From: Rhodoferax sp.
Lineage (GTDB): Bacteria; Pseudomonadota; Gammaproteobacteria; Burkholderiales; Burkholderiaceae_C
Assembly: GCA_013791765.1 (NCBI GenBank)
Contig: VMTC01000004.1
Location: 1-42,574 of the forward strand
DNA length: 42,574 nucleotides
Direction of reading: 5' to 3'
The position numbers and the translations under genes are program-made. Each line of letters begins with the position of its first letter. Position 1 is the first letter of the stretch. This document shows, in pieces, positions 33,241 through 42,014 of this stretch. The notes beneath the pieces are model-generated. The model saw only the letters and a program-made list of their open reading frames with translations. It was not told the origin of the DNA and made no database searches.

Positions 33241-34164
33241 TTAGGCGCCGGTGGTGGGCACCATCTGCACGTCGTTGTTGTAGACGTCCACCCGCTTGTC
33301 GTACAGGGGAATGGTGGTGCCGCTGACTCGGTTCATCACCAGCTTGCCCAGGTCAACGTCGGCAATCACGATTTGCTCCATGTTGGGCACGCCTTCGGCG
33401 GCAATGCCGTCGCGCGCAAACGGAAAGTCAGATGGGGTGATGATCGCCGCCTGGCCGTAGTGCAGGCCCAGCCCCTCGACCGGCAGGTTGCCCACCGTGC
33501 CCGTGACCGCCACGTAGACCTGGTTCTCGATGGCGCGTGCATGGCAGCAGTAGCGCACGCGCAAGAAACCCTGCCGATCGTCGGTGCACGAGGGCACAAA
33601 GATGATGTCGGCGCCCATTTCGCAGACCTTGCGGCTGAGCTCGGGGAATTCAATGTCATAGCAGATCAGGATCGCGATGCGGCCGTAAGGTGTGTCAAAC
33701 ACGCGCAACTGGTCGCCGGCATCGCCCTTCCATTTTTCCTTTTCCCAGCGCGTCAGGTGAATCTTGTCCTGGGTAAACACCTTGCCCTCGGGCGTGAACA
33801 GGTAGGCCGTGTTAAGCAGCTTGCCGTCGACGATGGTCGGGTGGCTGCCGCCGATCACATGCACCTTCCACTGCGCCGCCAACTCCTTGAACAGCTCGAT
33901 GTAGCGGGCGGTGTAGTCGTTCATGTTGCGCACGGCCTGGCGCAGGTCGCCCGTGTCCATGAACGAGAGCAACTGGGTGGTAAAGATTTCTGGCAGCAAG
34001 ATGAACTGGGGTTTGTAGTCGCCCGCGGCCTTCATCACAAAGCGCACCTGGTTCTCAAAACCGCTCCAGTCGTGGATGGAGCGCAGCAGGTACTGCACCG
34101 CCGCAATGCGCACGGTGATGGGTTTGGGCTCGTAGGCCTTGGCTGGCGGGGCTTTGGTTGTCAT
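33241..34164 (-). CDS. Carbon-nitrogen hydrolase (nitrilase superfamily)
   Basis: 307 residues. The Glu-Lys-Cys triad is visible: LLPEIFTTQ, FTQDKIHLTRWE and ILICYDIEFPEL. It should hydrolyse an amide or nitrile; the substrate is unknown. Its ATG overlaps the stop of the GNAT gene (ATGA). In many bacteria these two domains are one fused protein, so the products probably act together. Confidence 0.92.
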   Translation of the reverse strand: MTTKAPPAKAYEPKPITVRIAAVQYLLRSIHDWSGFENQVRFVMKAAGDYKPQFILLPEIFTTQLLSFMDTGDLRQAVRNMNDYTARYIELFKELAAQWKVHVIGGSHPTIVDGKLLNTAYLFTPEGKVFTQDKIHLTRWEKEKWKGDAGDQLRVFDTPYGRIAILICYDIEFPELSRKVCEMGADIIFVPSCTDDRQGFLRVRYCCHARAIENQVYVAVTGTVGNLPVEGLGLHYGQAAIITPSDFPFARDGIAAEGVPNMEQIVIADVDLGKLVMNRVSGTTIPLYDKRVDVYNNDVQMVPTTGA

Positions 34165-34835
34165 ATTGATAGTTCCGGTTGGGCGCTGAGCGGCAGTTGC
34201 AGCGCGGTGGGTCTGGATGTGTCGTAGTCCGGGTTGACCCAGGCGATCAGCGCGGCGTTGCCTTGCGACTCGTGGTCTTGCGCGAGGTAGTTTTTCATGA
34301 TGCCACAGAATCTGAAGCCTTCACGCAGCTGAAAACTCAACACCGGATCGCACAGGTCGCCCCATAGCACCTTGCGCGCATAGAGCTCAATCGTCATCTC
34401 GTGGGCCAGCAGGTGGTAGCCTGGCAAGCGGCCACAGGCAATGATGCGGCGCAAATTCAACGCCTTGCAGACGCGTCGGCGCGCTTCATACAGGGCATGG
34501 CCCACCCGCTTGCCGCGCACCTTGGGCGCCACAAAAACCTCGGCGCCATACAGCGTGAAACCGGCCGGGTCGTGGGTGTCGAAGGTGCCCGCTGCCGTGA
34601 TCTCGTCCCAGGTGTGCTCGTCGGCCCATTCATCCCAGCGGATGACCAGGGAGCTGGCGCAGCCGACCAGGCGGTTGTCGTAGTAGGCGACCAGTTGGCC
34701 CTGCGGAAACATCTCGATCTGTTGCACCACGCGATCACGGTGCCAGGCCGTAATGCCGGGGTAAACCTCACGCTGCATGCGCACCAGCGCATCAATGTCC
34801 TCGGGTCTGGTTTGGCGAATGATGAGCTTTGGCAT
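34161..34835 (-). CDS. GNAT family N-acetyltransferase
   Basis: 224 residues. Acetyl-CoA site VFVAPKVRGKRVGHALYEAR (about 105-124) is the GNAT motif A. ATG 34835 (MPKLIIRQTRPEDIDALV) starts exactly at the GNAT fold; no good ribosome site is visible and the longer frame to 34949 is not supported. It is coupled to the nitrilase-family gene by ATGA. The substrate is unknown. Confidence 0.87.
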   Translation of the reverse strand: MPKLIIRQTRPEDIDALVRMQREVYPGITAWHRDRVVQQIEMFPQGQLVAYYDNRLVGCASSLVIRWDEWADEHTWDEITAAGTFDTHDPAGFTLYGAEVFVAPKVRGKRVGHALYEARRRVCKALNLRRIIACGRLPGYHLLAHEMTIELYARKVLWGDLCDPVLSFQLREGFRFCGIMKNYLAQDHESQGNAALIAWVNPDYDTSRPTALQLPLSAQPELSI

Positions 34836-34940
34836 GGAGGTGTGGAGATATCGAGGTGTGAATGGACTTTTGGCGGGACGGCGGTGGGCGCCGTAGCGTA
34901 GGATGTGCGTTTGCACATCGCCCGAGCCCACAATCATCCC

Positions 34941-36488
34941 ATGATTCACCCATCAGGTCGCAAAGACAAGCCTTTGTCTGACAACAAGGCGCCAGCGTAC
35001 AGCCCCGTGAGCGAGCAGATAGCGCGCGATATTTTGCTGGTTCGGGCGATAGAAAGCACCGACACGGCGCGTGAGCTGCTCAGTGAAGATGACCGGCGCT
35101 ATGCCACCGAGAGCGCCATGAAGTTGGCGCAATGGGACGCGGCTGACGGCCAGTCGGCGTTGACGCCTACGCTGTTGCTGCAAAGGCGGTCTGAACTGCT
35201 GATCAAGAAAATGACTGAGCGCCACCCTTCGTTCGCCACCTTCGCCGCGCACCGGCAGGGCGTGCGCCTGGTTGGCATCGCACTGCCTGCGCTGGCTCTG
35301 GTGGCGGGTTTCGCGATTGAGCGCATCGCCGATCCGCACCGCGTGGACCTGCTGTCGGCCCCGCTGCTGCTGATTCTGGGCTGGAATGTGGCGGTCTACC
35401 TGGTGTTGCTGGCAAGCCTGTTCATGCCGGCGCTGCCAATGCCCCGCTTTGCGGCGGGCCTGTGGACGCGATTGTCGACTTTCAAGACGGTGCTGCCGCG
35501 CAAACTACCGCCGCCGCTGGCGCTGGCCCTTGCCCAATTTGCCACGGAATGGCTGGCCCTGAGCGCACCCTTGAATGGGGCGCGTGTCAAGCGCGTCGTG
35601 CACCTGAGTTCAGCCTGTTTTGCCATCGGGGCGGTGGGCGCCCTGTATGCCCACGGTGTGACGGCCCGCTACCAGGCGGGCTGGGAAAGCACCTGGCTGG
35701 ACAGCGGGCAACTGCATGCGATTCTGACGCTGCTGTTCACGCCGGCAAGCCTTGTCTTTCAGCTGCCGGGCTTTTCCATTGCGGATGTTCAGGCGCTGCA
35801 ACTGCCGCAGTCCGTGGCGTCGGCCAATGGGGCGCTGTGGGTTCACCTCTACGGCGCCACGCTGTTTCTGTTTGTGGTGCTGCCGCGCTTGTTGTTGGCC
35901 TTGGCGGCTCGCTGGAAGGAAAAGAAGCTGGCTGCGCGCTTCCCGGTTGATCTGCGCCAGCCTTATTTCCGTCAGATCAGTGGCCATATTGGCTTTGCCG
36001 AACCGACCCTGCTGCGCGTGTTTCCTTACAGCTTCAAGGTTGATGAGCTGCGGGACCGCGGCCTTGCCACCGTTGCCAACATGCTGCTGGGCGAGCAGGC
36101 GCGCGTCATGCTCAGGCCGCCAACGGCGTATGGAGAAGAACTGACGAATGAGCCGCTGCATGACGCCATCAAAGCTGTCGATATTGCCCACACGGTCGCC
36201 CTTTTCAATCTCAGTGCCACGCCCGAGAAAGAAAATCACGGCGCCTTTATCGACCAGTTCACCCGTGGCAAGACGCCTGATTTTTCGGTGATGGTGGACG
36301 AGTCAGGCTATCTGGAGCGCCTTGGCGCCCAGGCCGGAGCCGACGCCCGGATGCTTGAACGCATTGCGCTTTGGCGCCAGTTCTGCGATTTGCACCAGGT
36401 GCAGCTCAGCATCGTCAATTTGGTCCAGCCAGAAGCGCGCGCAGAGGATATCAAGCGTGGCCTGGCTACAACATGGAGCGCGCCGTGA
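34941..36488 (+). CDS. DUF2868 membrane protein
   Basis: 515 residues. A soluble N terminus (to about 100) precedes four or five hydrophobic helices between about 105 and 325 (VGIALPALALVAGFAI, LLLILGWNVAVYLVLLASLF, FLFVVLPRLLLALAARW), then a soluble C-terminal domain. Function is unknown. It overlaps the DUF3482 GTPase gene by GTGA, the usual partner of this family, so the two probably form one membrane-linked GTPase system. Confidence 0.88.
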   Translation: MIHPSGRKDKPLSDNKAPAYSPVSEQIARDILLVRAIESTDTARELLSEDDRRYATESAMKLAQWDAADGQSALTPTLLLQRRSELLIKKMTERHPSFATFAAHRQGVRLVGIALPALALVAGFAIERIADPHRVDLLSAPLLLILGWNVAVYLVLLASLFMPALPMPRFAAGLWTRLSTFKTVLPRKLPPPLALALAQFATEWLALSAPLNGARVKRVVHLSSACFAIGAVGALYAHGVTARYQAGWESTWLDSGQLHAILTLLFTPASLVFQLPGFSIADVQALQLPQSVASANGALWVHLYGATLFLFVVLPRLLLALAARWKEKKLAARFPVDLRQPYFRQISGHIGFAEPTLLRVFPYSFKVDELRDRGLATVANMLLGEQARVMLRPPTAYGEELTNEPLHDAIKAVDIAHTVALFNLSATPEKENHGAFIDQFTRGKTPDFSVMVDESGYLERLGAQAGADARMLERIALWRQFCDLHQVQLSIVNLVQPEARAEDIKRGLATTWSAP

Positions 36489-37972
36489 CGACACCGGCCC
36501 AACTTCATCTCGCGCTGATTTCCCATACCAATGTGGGCAAGACCACGCTGGCGCGCACGCTCATTGGCGTTGACGTGGGCGAGGTGCGCGACGACACCCA
36601 CGTCACGACACAGTCCGAGTCTTACCGTCTGCTGTCAACCCCTTTGGGCGATGAATTGCAGCTGTGGGATACGCCTGGCTTTGGCGACTCGGTGCGGCTG
36701 TACGCCAGGCTCAAACTGTCGGGCAACCCGATCGGCTGGTTCTTGAGTGAAGTGCTGGACCGCTACCGCGACAAACCCTTCTGGCTCAGCCAGCAGGCGG
36801 TGAAGACCGCGCGTGAGGCGGCCGACGTGGTGCTGTACATCGTCAATTCATCGGAAGACCCGCAGGACGCCGGTTACCTCGCGCCAGAGATGAAAATCCT
36901 GCAGTGGCTTGGCAAACCGGTCGTGGTGCTGCTCAACCAGCTCGGTCCGCCGCAGCCCTTTGCGGCCGAGCAGGCCGAGCAGGCGCGCTGGCAAAACCAT
37001 TTGGCCACTTACCCGGTGGTCAGGCAAGTGCTGGCGCTGGACGCCTACGCCCGTTGCTGGGTGCATGAGCGCGTGTTCTATGCAGCCCTGGCGAAGTTGA
37101 TTCCTGCTGAGAAAGCGCAAGGCTATGGCCGCCTGCTGCTGAGCTGGGAGCAGGCTAACGAGGCCCGTTTTCAGGCGTCCATGCAGCTGATTGCGGCTCA
37201 GCTGGTGGCCGCTGCCCTTGACGCGGAGCTGATCGCCGGCGAGGGCGGCGTGGTCAAGAAAAAGGTGCTGAGCTTTCTGGGTCTGGGCACGCAACCTGGA
37301 CAAAGTCCGCAGGGCAAAGCGATGGCCAAGCTGACCGAACGCCTGGCTGACAGCAGTGTCAAGACGACAGTCGAACTACTCAGACTGCACCACCTTGATG
37401 CGGGTTCCGTGGCAGAAATCAACGAGTTGGTCGCCAGCGCTTTTGTGGCCACCGAGCCGGTCAGCAAGCCGCTCGCCAGCTTGTGGGGCGCTGTGTCTCA
37501 GGGCTTGCTCGGGGGGCTGGCGGCGGATGTGTTGGCTGGTGGCTTGAGCCTGGGCGCTGGCGCCTTGATCGGCGCCATCGGCGGGGCCGTGGCGTTTTGG
37601 GGTGCGGCCGAGGTCTTCAACGTCAGCACCGGGCGGGACGCGTCCCGGGTGCAGTTTTCCGATGACTTTTTGCGCGCCCAATTGATCGCTGGCTTGCTGC
37701 GCTATCTGGCCGTGATCCACTTCGGCCGCGGCCGCGGCAAGTTTGTGGTCTCGCAGGCGCCCTCGTTCTGGCGCGAACAGGTGGATTTGGCCGTTGGCGC
37801 GCATGAGGCAGCGATCGCCCAGGCCTTTAACACCATCCGGACCAGTTCACCACTGAGCCCGTCAACGGCGCCGCTGCAGGCCGTGCTCAGTCAAATGGCG
37901 TCCCGGATATTGACGGCGTTGTACCCGCAGCCCCAGGCTCATGGTGGCCAGCGCGCGGGATCGCTTGGCTGA
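36485..37972 (+). CDS. DUF3482 GTPase
   Basis: 495 residues. G1 is SHTNVGKTTLARTL (about 13-26), G3 is WDTPGFGDS, and the G4 position reads LLNQLG in place of NKxD. The C-terminal half has a Gly/Ala-rich hydrophobic stretch (GLAADVLAGGLSLGAGALIG) likely to touch the membrane. I prefer GTG 36485, with GGAG eight bases upstream, over ATG 36473, which has none. Function unknown. Confidence 0.88.
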   Translation: MTTPAQLHLALISHTNVGKTTLARTLIGVDVGEVRDDTHVTTQSESYRLLSTPLGDELQLWDTPGFGDSVRLYARLKLSGNPIGWFLSEVLDRYRDKPFWLSQQAVKTAREAADVVLYIVNSSEDPQDAGYLAPEMKILQWLGKPVVVLLNQLGPPQPFAAEQAEQARWQNHLATYPVVRQVLALDAYARCWVHERVFYAALAKLIPAEKAQGYGRLLLSWEQANEARFQASMQLIAAQLVAAALDAELIAGEGGVVKKKVLSFLGLGTQPGQSPQGKAMAKLTERLADSSVKTTVELLRLHHLDAGSVAEINELVASAFVATEPVSKPLASLWGAVSQGLLGGLAADVLAGGLSLGAGALIGAIGGAVAFWGAAEVFNVSTGRDASRVQFSDDFLRAQLIAGLLRYLAVIHFGRGRGKFVVSQAPSFWREQVDLAVGAHEAAIAQAFNTIRTSSPLSPSTAPLQAVLSQMASRILTALYPQPQAHGGQRAGSLG

Positions 37973-37974
37973 AG

Positions 37975-39057
37975 TCAGGCAGTCGCTGCGGACCGCGCCT
38001 TGTCGGCCTCGGTGATGAACGCGTCGGCATAAAACTCATCCTCTGGCAGCCCCGCCTGCGTGTAGGCGCTGCGGGCCGAGTCCACCACGATCGGCGCGCC
38101 ACAGGCGTAGACCTGGTAGAGCGAGAGCTCCGCCAGGTCCTGCAACACCGCCAGGTGGACAAAACCGGTGCGCCCCTGCCAGCCGTCCTCAGCCAGCGCG
38201 TCGGACACCACCGGCACATAGCGCAGGCTCGGCATCTGCGTCAGTTGCGCTTTGACCCAGGCGTCCAGGTACAGGTCGGATGGGCGCCGCCCGCCCCAGT
38301 ACAGCGTCACAGGGCGCTTGCTGCCGGTGTGCTGGAGCTGTTCGATCAAGGCCTTGATCGGCGCAAAGCCGGTGCCCGACGCCAGCAGCACGATCGGCTT
38401 GGCGCTGTCTTCGTGCAGGTAGAAGCTGCCAAACGGGCCCTCAATGCGCACGATGTCTCGCTCTTTCATGGCGCCAAACACCTGGTCGGTGAACTGGCCA
38501 CCCGGCATGTGGCGAATGTGCAGCTCCAGGCCCCCAGGCTTGCCATCAAGGTCGGCCAGCGTGTGCGGCGCATTGGCCATGGAGTAGCTGCGACGCACGC
38601 CGCCCGCCAAAATAAATTCAACATACTGGCCGGCGTGGTAGTTGAACGCCTCGCTGGCGGGCAACTGCAATTGCAGGCGCATCACGTCCGGCGACAGTCT
38701 TTCAAGCGCTTTGATGCGCGCTGGCATCTTCCTGATTGGCAGGGCGTTCTCCCGCGTGACCTGGCGCGACTCCAACAGCACGTCGCTGTGCGCCACGGCG
38801 CAACAGGTCAGCACCCAGCCCTGCGCCTCTTCCTCGTCGCTCAACGCTTTGCTCTGGTGCGCGCCATGCACCACGCGGCCGTCGATTTTTTTGCACTTGC
38901 AGGTGCCGCAGGCGCCATCCTTGCAGCCATAGGGCAGGGCGACGCCGGCGCGAATGCCGGCTGCCAGAATGGTCTCATCGGGCTCGGTGCTGAAGGCGCG
39001 GCCGCTGGGTTGCACCGTGATCTGAAAGCCGGGAGCCCGGGTAGCGCTGTGCGTCAT
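37975..39057 (-). CDS. 2Fe-2S/FAD oxidoreductase (CDP-6-deoxyglucoseen reductase-like)
   Basis: 360 residues. An N-terminal plant-type ferredoxin domain (about 8-95) has CKDGACGTCKC and a later LTCC cysteine. The FAD domain has RRSYSMAN and the NAD(P)H domain has GTGFAPIKAL. It passes electrons from NAD(P)H through FAD to the 2Fe-2S centre and on to a partner. Automatic names such as AscD are common but no deoxysugar genes are nearby, so the partner is unknown. AAGGAC lies before ATG 39057. Confidence 0.92.
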   Translation of the reverse strand: MTHSATRAPGFQITVQPSGRAFSTEPDETILAAGIRAGVALPYGCKDGACGTCKCKKIDGRVVHGAHQSKALSDEEEAQGWVLTCCAVAHSDVLLESRQVTRENALPIRKMPARIKALERLSPDVMRLQLQLPASEAFNYHAGQYVEFILAGGVRRSYSMANAPHTLADLDGKPGGLELHIRHMPGGQFTDQVFGAMKERDIVRIEGPFGSFYLHEDSAKPIVLLASGTGFAPIKALIEQLQHTGSKRPVTLYWGGRRPSDLYLDAWVKAQLTQMPSLRYVPVVSDALAEDGWQGRTGFVHLAVLQDLAELSLYQVYACGAPIVVDSARSAYTQAGLPEDEFYADAFITEADKARSAATA

Positions 39058-39163
39058 GGGGTGTTGGTCCTTGGGGTAGAGTTCCGGGCTTAACAGTTTC
39101 TTCGGAGCAGGCTGGCGTTGCGTCGCAACCCGCGCTGTCTCCACTATTTGAGTAGCCCTGATT

Positions 39164-40114
39164 TTGCCTTCAAACCCTAGCCCCGCCCGCAGCCTGTACG
39201 CGACCCGCCCCGGCGCCTTGCCCTTTCGCTTCCGCCGTCTGCGGGTGTTGATCGTCGGCTGTGGTGATATCGGCCTGCGCGTGGCGCAGGCGCTGCCCGC
39301 CCGGGTGCGGCTGCTGGCACTGACCTCCAGCGTGCAGCGCACGGCGGAGCTGCGTCAGCGCTCAATCACGCCTTTAGCTGGCAACCTGGACGTCCCGGCG
39401 TCGCTGCGCCGCCTGGCCGGGCTGGCACACCGGGTGCTGCATCTGGCACCGCCGCCCAATGAGGGTTGGCTGGACCCACGCAGTAAGGCCTTGACCCGTG
39501 CGCTGGCTCTGCGCAGTCGCCCAGACGCTCTGGTGTACGGCTCCACCAGCGGCGTCTACGGTGATTGCCAGGGTGAAATTGCTGCAGAAACAAGAGCTAC
39601 TCATGCAGATACGACTAGGGCTAAGCGGCGAATTGATGCAGAAAACGCGGTGCGCTTCTTTGGCCGCGCCAGCGGTGTGCGCTCAAGCATCTTGCGCATT
39701 CCCGGCATCTATGCGCCGGACCGCCCGAACGGCACGCCGCAGGCGCGCCTGCTCAAAGGCACGCCAGTGCTGCAAGCTGCTGACGATGTCTACACCAACC
39801 ACATCCATGCCGATGACCTGGCGCGGGCCTGCGTCGCGGCGCTGTGGCGGGGGCGCCCGCAACGCATCTACAACGTCAACGATGACGGCTGCTTCAAGAT
39901 GGGCGACTACTTCGACCTGGCCGCTGATTTGTATGGTTTGCCGCGCCCGCCGCGGGTGCCCCGCAGCACCGCCAGCGCGCATCTTTCCTTGATGCTGCTG
40001 AGTTTCATGAGCGAGTCGCGCCGCATGGACAACACGCGCCTCAAGCGTGAATTGCGCGTGAGGCTGCGCTACCCGACGGTGGCCCAGGGCCTGCTGACGC
40101 CGCCGCCTGGCTAA
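39164..40114 (+). CDS. NAD-dependent epimerase/SDR family protein, YeeZ-like
   Basis: Up to 316 residues. The cofactor motif is VLIVGCGDIGLRVAQ; VYGSTSGVYGDCQG follows, and later TNHIHADDLARACVAAL and YNVNDDGCFKMGDYFDLAAD. It resembles atypical extended SDRs; the substrate is unknown. The start is uncertain: TTG 39164 opens the frame with a basic lead of about 27 residues, while GTG 39245 starts directly at the Rossmann strand. Repeat copy E lies at residues about 143-157. Confidence 0.8.
   Translation: MPSNPSPARSLYATRPGALPFRFRRLRVLIVGCGDIGLRVAQALPARVRLLALTSSVQRTAELRQRSITPLAGNLDVPASLRRLAGLAHRVLHLAPPPNEGWLDPRSKALTRALALRSRPDALVYGSTSGVYGDCQGEIAAETRATHADTTRAKRRIDAENAVRFFGRASGVRSSILRIPGIYAPDRPNGTPQARLLKGTPVLQAADDVYTNHIHADDLARACVAALWRGRPQRIYNVNDDGCFKMGDYFDLAADLYGLPRPPRVPRSTASAHLSLMLLSFMSESRRMDNTRLKRELRVRLRYPTVAQGLLTPPPG
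39592..39633 (+). repeat. ATAGC-N20-GGGCTA element, copy E (in epimerase gene)
   Basis: AGAGC at 39593-39597, 20 bases, GGGCTA at 39618-39623. A diverged copy in the same reading phase as copies B and C (here RATHADTTRAKRR). It sits where related proteins have a conserved R-rich helix before DAE. Confidence 0.6.
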
Positions 40115-40127
40115 AATGGCTCTCAAG

Positions 40128-40154
40128 GCCCGCTGCTCCGGCGGGCTTTGCTTT
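40128..40154 (+). terminator. Intrinsic terminator after the epimerase gene
   Basis: GCCCGC (40128-40133) pairs with GCGGGC (40141-40146) around a seven-base loop, followed by TTTGCTTTT. It starts 13 bp after the epimerase stop. Confidence 0.7.
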
Positions 40155-40183
40155 TATGTTTCGGAGCCATGTAGAGGACTACC

Positions 40184-41275
40184 ATGTATAAAAACCTCGC
40201 AGCCGTGATCGCGGCCGCCTGTTTTCTTTCCCCCGTTTTTTCCCAACCCGCCGTACCTGTTGCGGCCCAGCAACCGCTCAAGATCGGCTTTGTCTATGTG
40301 GCGCCGCTGCTTGACACCGGCTGGGTGCGCCAGCACGACGAGGGGCGCCGCGCCGTCGAGGCGGCCTTGGGCGCACGCGTCAAAACCACCTATGTCGAGA
40401 ACGTGGCCGAAGGGCCTGATGCCGAGCGCGTGATTCGCGACCTTGCCGCCACCGGCCACCAGCTCATCTTCACGCCCAGCTTTGGTTATATGGAGCCCAC
40501 GCGGAAGGTGGCGCAGGAGTTCCCGCAGCTCAAGTTCGAATCCATCACCGGCTACAAGACCGCGCCCAATGTGGCCGCAGCGAATGCGCGCTATTACGAG
40601 GGCCGTTACCTCGCGGGCATAGCGGCCGGGCGCATGACCCGCAGCAACCTCGCGGGCTACGTGGCGGGTTTTGCGATTCCGGAGGTGCTGCAAGGCATCA
40701 ACGCCTTCGCGCTGGGCATGCGCTCGGTCAACCCGAAGGCTGAAGTCAAAGTGGTGTGGCTCAATACCTGGTTTGACCCGACGCGCGAGCGCGACGCCGC
40801 CATGACGCTGTTCAACCAGGGCGTCGATGTGATCGCCTTCCATACGGGTTCATCGGCCGTGATGGTGGCGGCGCAGGAGCGCGGCAAACTGGCCGTGGGC
40901 TACCACTCCGACATGCGAAAAATCGCGCCCGACGCGCAGATCGTCGCCGTCACGCACCAATGGGGCAACTACTACACCGAGCGCGCGCGGGCGTTGCTGG
41001 ACGGGCGCTGGAAGAGCGGCAACGTCTGGGGCGGCGTGCGCGAGGGCATGATCAGGGTGGAGGGTTTTGGCTCGAAGGTGCCCAAGGCGGTGCAGCAGGA
41101 AGTGCTGGCGCGACAAAAAGACATTGCGGCGGGCAAGCTGCACCCGTTCCACGCGAATCAAACGGTGCTGAACAACGCGGGCCAGGAGGTGATTGCCAAA
41201 GGCCAGACCCTCAGTGACGTGCAAATTCTCAAGATGAACTGGCTGGTGCAAGGGGTGCAAGGGCAGTTGCCTTGA
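40184..41275 (+). CDS. BMP family ABC-transporter substrate-binding protein
   Basis: 363 residues. A signal peptide (MYKNLAAVIAAACFLSPVFS) precedes a basic-membrane-protein domain (from LKIGFVYVAPLLDTGWVRQHDEGRRA onward) with the PSFGYMEPTRKVAQEFP and YYEGRYLAGIAAGRMT landmarks. These proteins bind nucleosides or related purines for import. No permease or ATPase genes lie within the window on either side, so it is either an orphan or its partners lie elsewhere. Confidence 0.92.
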   Translation: MYKNLAAVIAAACFLSPVFSQPAVPVAAQQPLKIGFVYVAPLLDTGWVRQHDEGRRAVEAALGARVKTTYVENVAEGPDAERVIRDLAATGHQLIFTPSFGYMEPTRKVAQEFPQLKFESITGYKTAPNVAAANARYYEGRYLAGIAAGRMTRSNLAGYVAGFAIPEVLQGINAFALGMRSVNPKAEVKVVWLNTWFDPTRERDAAMTLFNQGVDVIAFHTGSSAVMVAAQERGKLAVGYHSDMRKIAPDAQIVAVTHQWGNYYTERARALLDGRWKSGNVWGGVREGMIRVEGFGSKVPKAVQQEVLARQKDIAAGKLHPFHANQTVLNNAGQEVIAKGQTLSDVQILKMNWLVQGVQGQLP

Positions 41276-41354
41276 TGAGTTGCTGTTTGCCTTGATCGTG
41301 CGGGGCGATGCCCGTCTGCTGGAGAGAATGGTCATTTCTCAATAAATTTAAGCC

Positions 41355-41398
41355 AAATCGGCCTCTAGCCCTCGTATTTAAAGGACCTATAGCTATTT
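41355..41398 (-). repeat. ATAGC-N20-GGGCTA element, copy D (intergenic)
   Basis: On the minus strand AAATAGC, a 20-base spacer and GGGCTAGAGGCCGATTT. It lies between the BMP gene and the convergent RHH-like gene; nothing else is seen in 41276-41468. Confidence 0.8.
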
Positions 41399-41468
41399 AT
41401 TTTGAATGAATGCCGGTGATCCGGCGGCACCGGCCCTGGTGGCTCCAGCGCTTCGCCGGGGCTGCTCG

Positions 41469-41867
41469 CTACTCCTTGGCGTCCAGGGCGTAGTCGTCCA
41501 CCGGGTACGCCGCTTGGGGATCATCCGCTGCGGCAAATTCATGCTCCAGCGCCAGATGGTGCTTTTGAACCAGGTGATGAAACTCGGCAAAGGGCCCGGT
41601 CGGCAGGTAAATCGGTTGGCGGGTGTCGGGATGAAAGGCCGCGTCAGCCGCGCTGGCGCCGGCCCAGGCGCGCTCAACCTCGGCCAGGCCCAGGCGCAGC
41701 AGTTCCTCCAGAAATTGACTTCGCTTCTTGCCGGGATAGGCCTCGCGCAGGGCCTCAAAGCGTGAGGCCAATTGAAGCGGCAAGCGGCATACATAGCGCT
41801 TGCGCGCAGCCGCCTTGCTGCGTGCAGCAGCAGGCGCACCCGCGCGCGTTGGGGTCGGTTCCTTCAT
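41469..41867 (-). CDS. Hypothetical protein, ribbon-helix-helix-like
   Basis: 132 residues. A basic Ala/Arg-rich start is followed by YVCRLPLQLASRFEALREA and KKRSQFLEELLRLGLAEVE, a pattern like a CopG/Arc-type ribbon-helix-helix, then an acidic tail. No toxin partner is adjacent. ATG 41867 (MKEPTPTR) is preferred over GTG 41885; neither has a strong ribosome site. DNA binding is inferred. Confidence 0.6.
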   Translation of the reverse strand: MKEPTPTRAGAPAAARSKAAARKRYVCRLPLQLASRFEALREAYPGKKRSQFLEELLRLGLAEVERAWAGASAADAAFHPDTRQPIYLPTGPFAEFHHLVQKHHLALEHEFAAADDPQAAYPVDDYALDAKE

Positions 41868-42014
41868 GCCGCATGATCGCGTCACGCCGCGGCGCAGCCC
41901 TTGCGGATTCGCAATAAAACAGGCCGCCAGCCCACGACCCTATTGCGTTGATTTGGCGAATTTCATAGCAGTGGCGACGCTTACAATCTGGCCCAACCCT
42001 GGAGCCTCCTTCTC

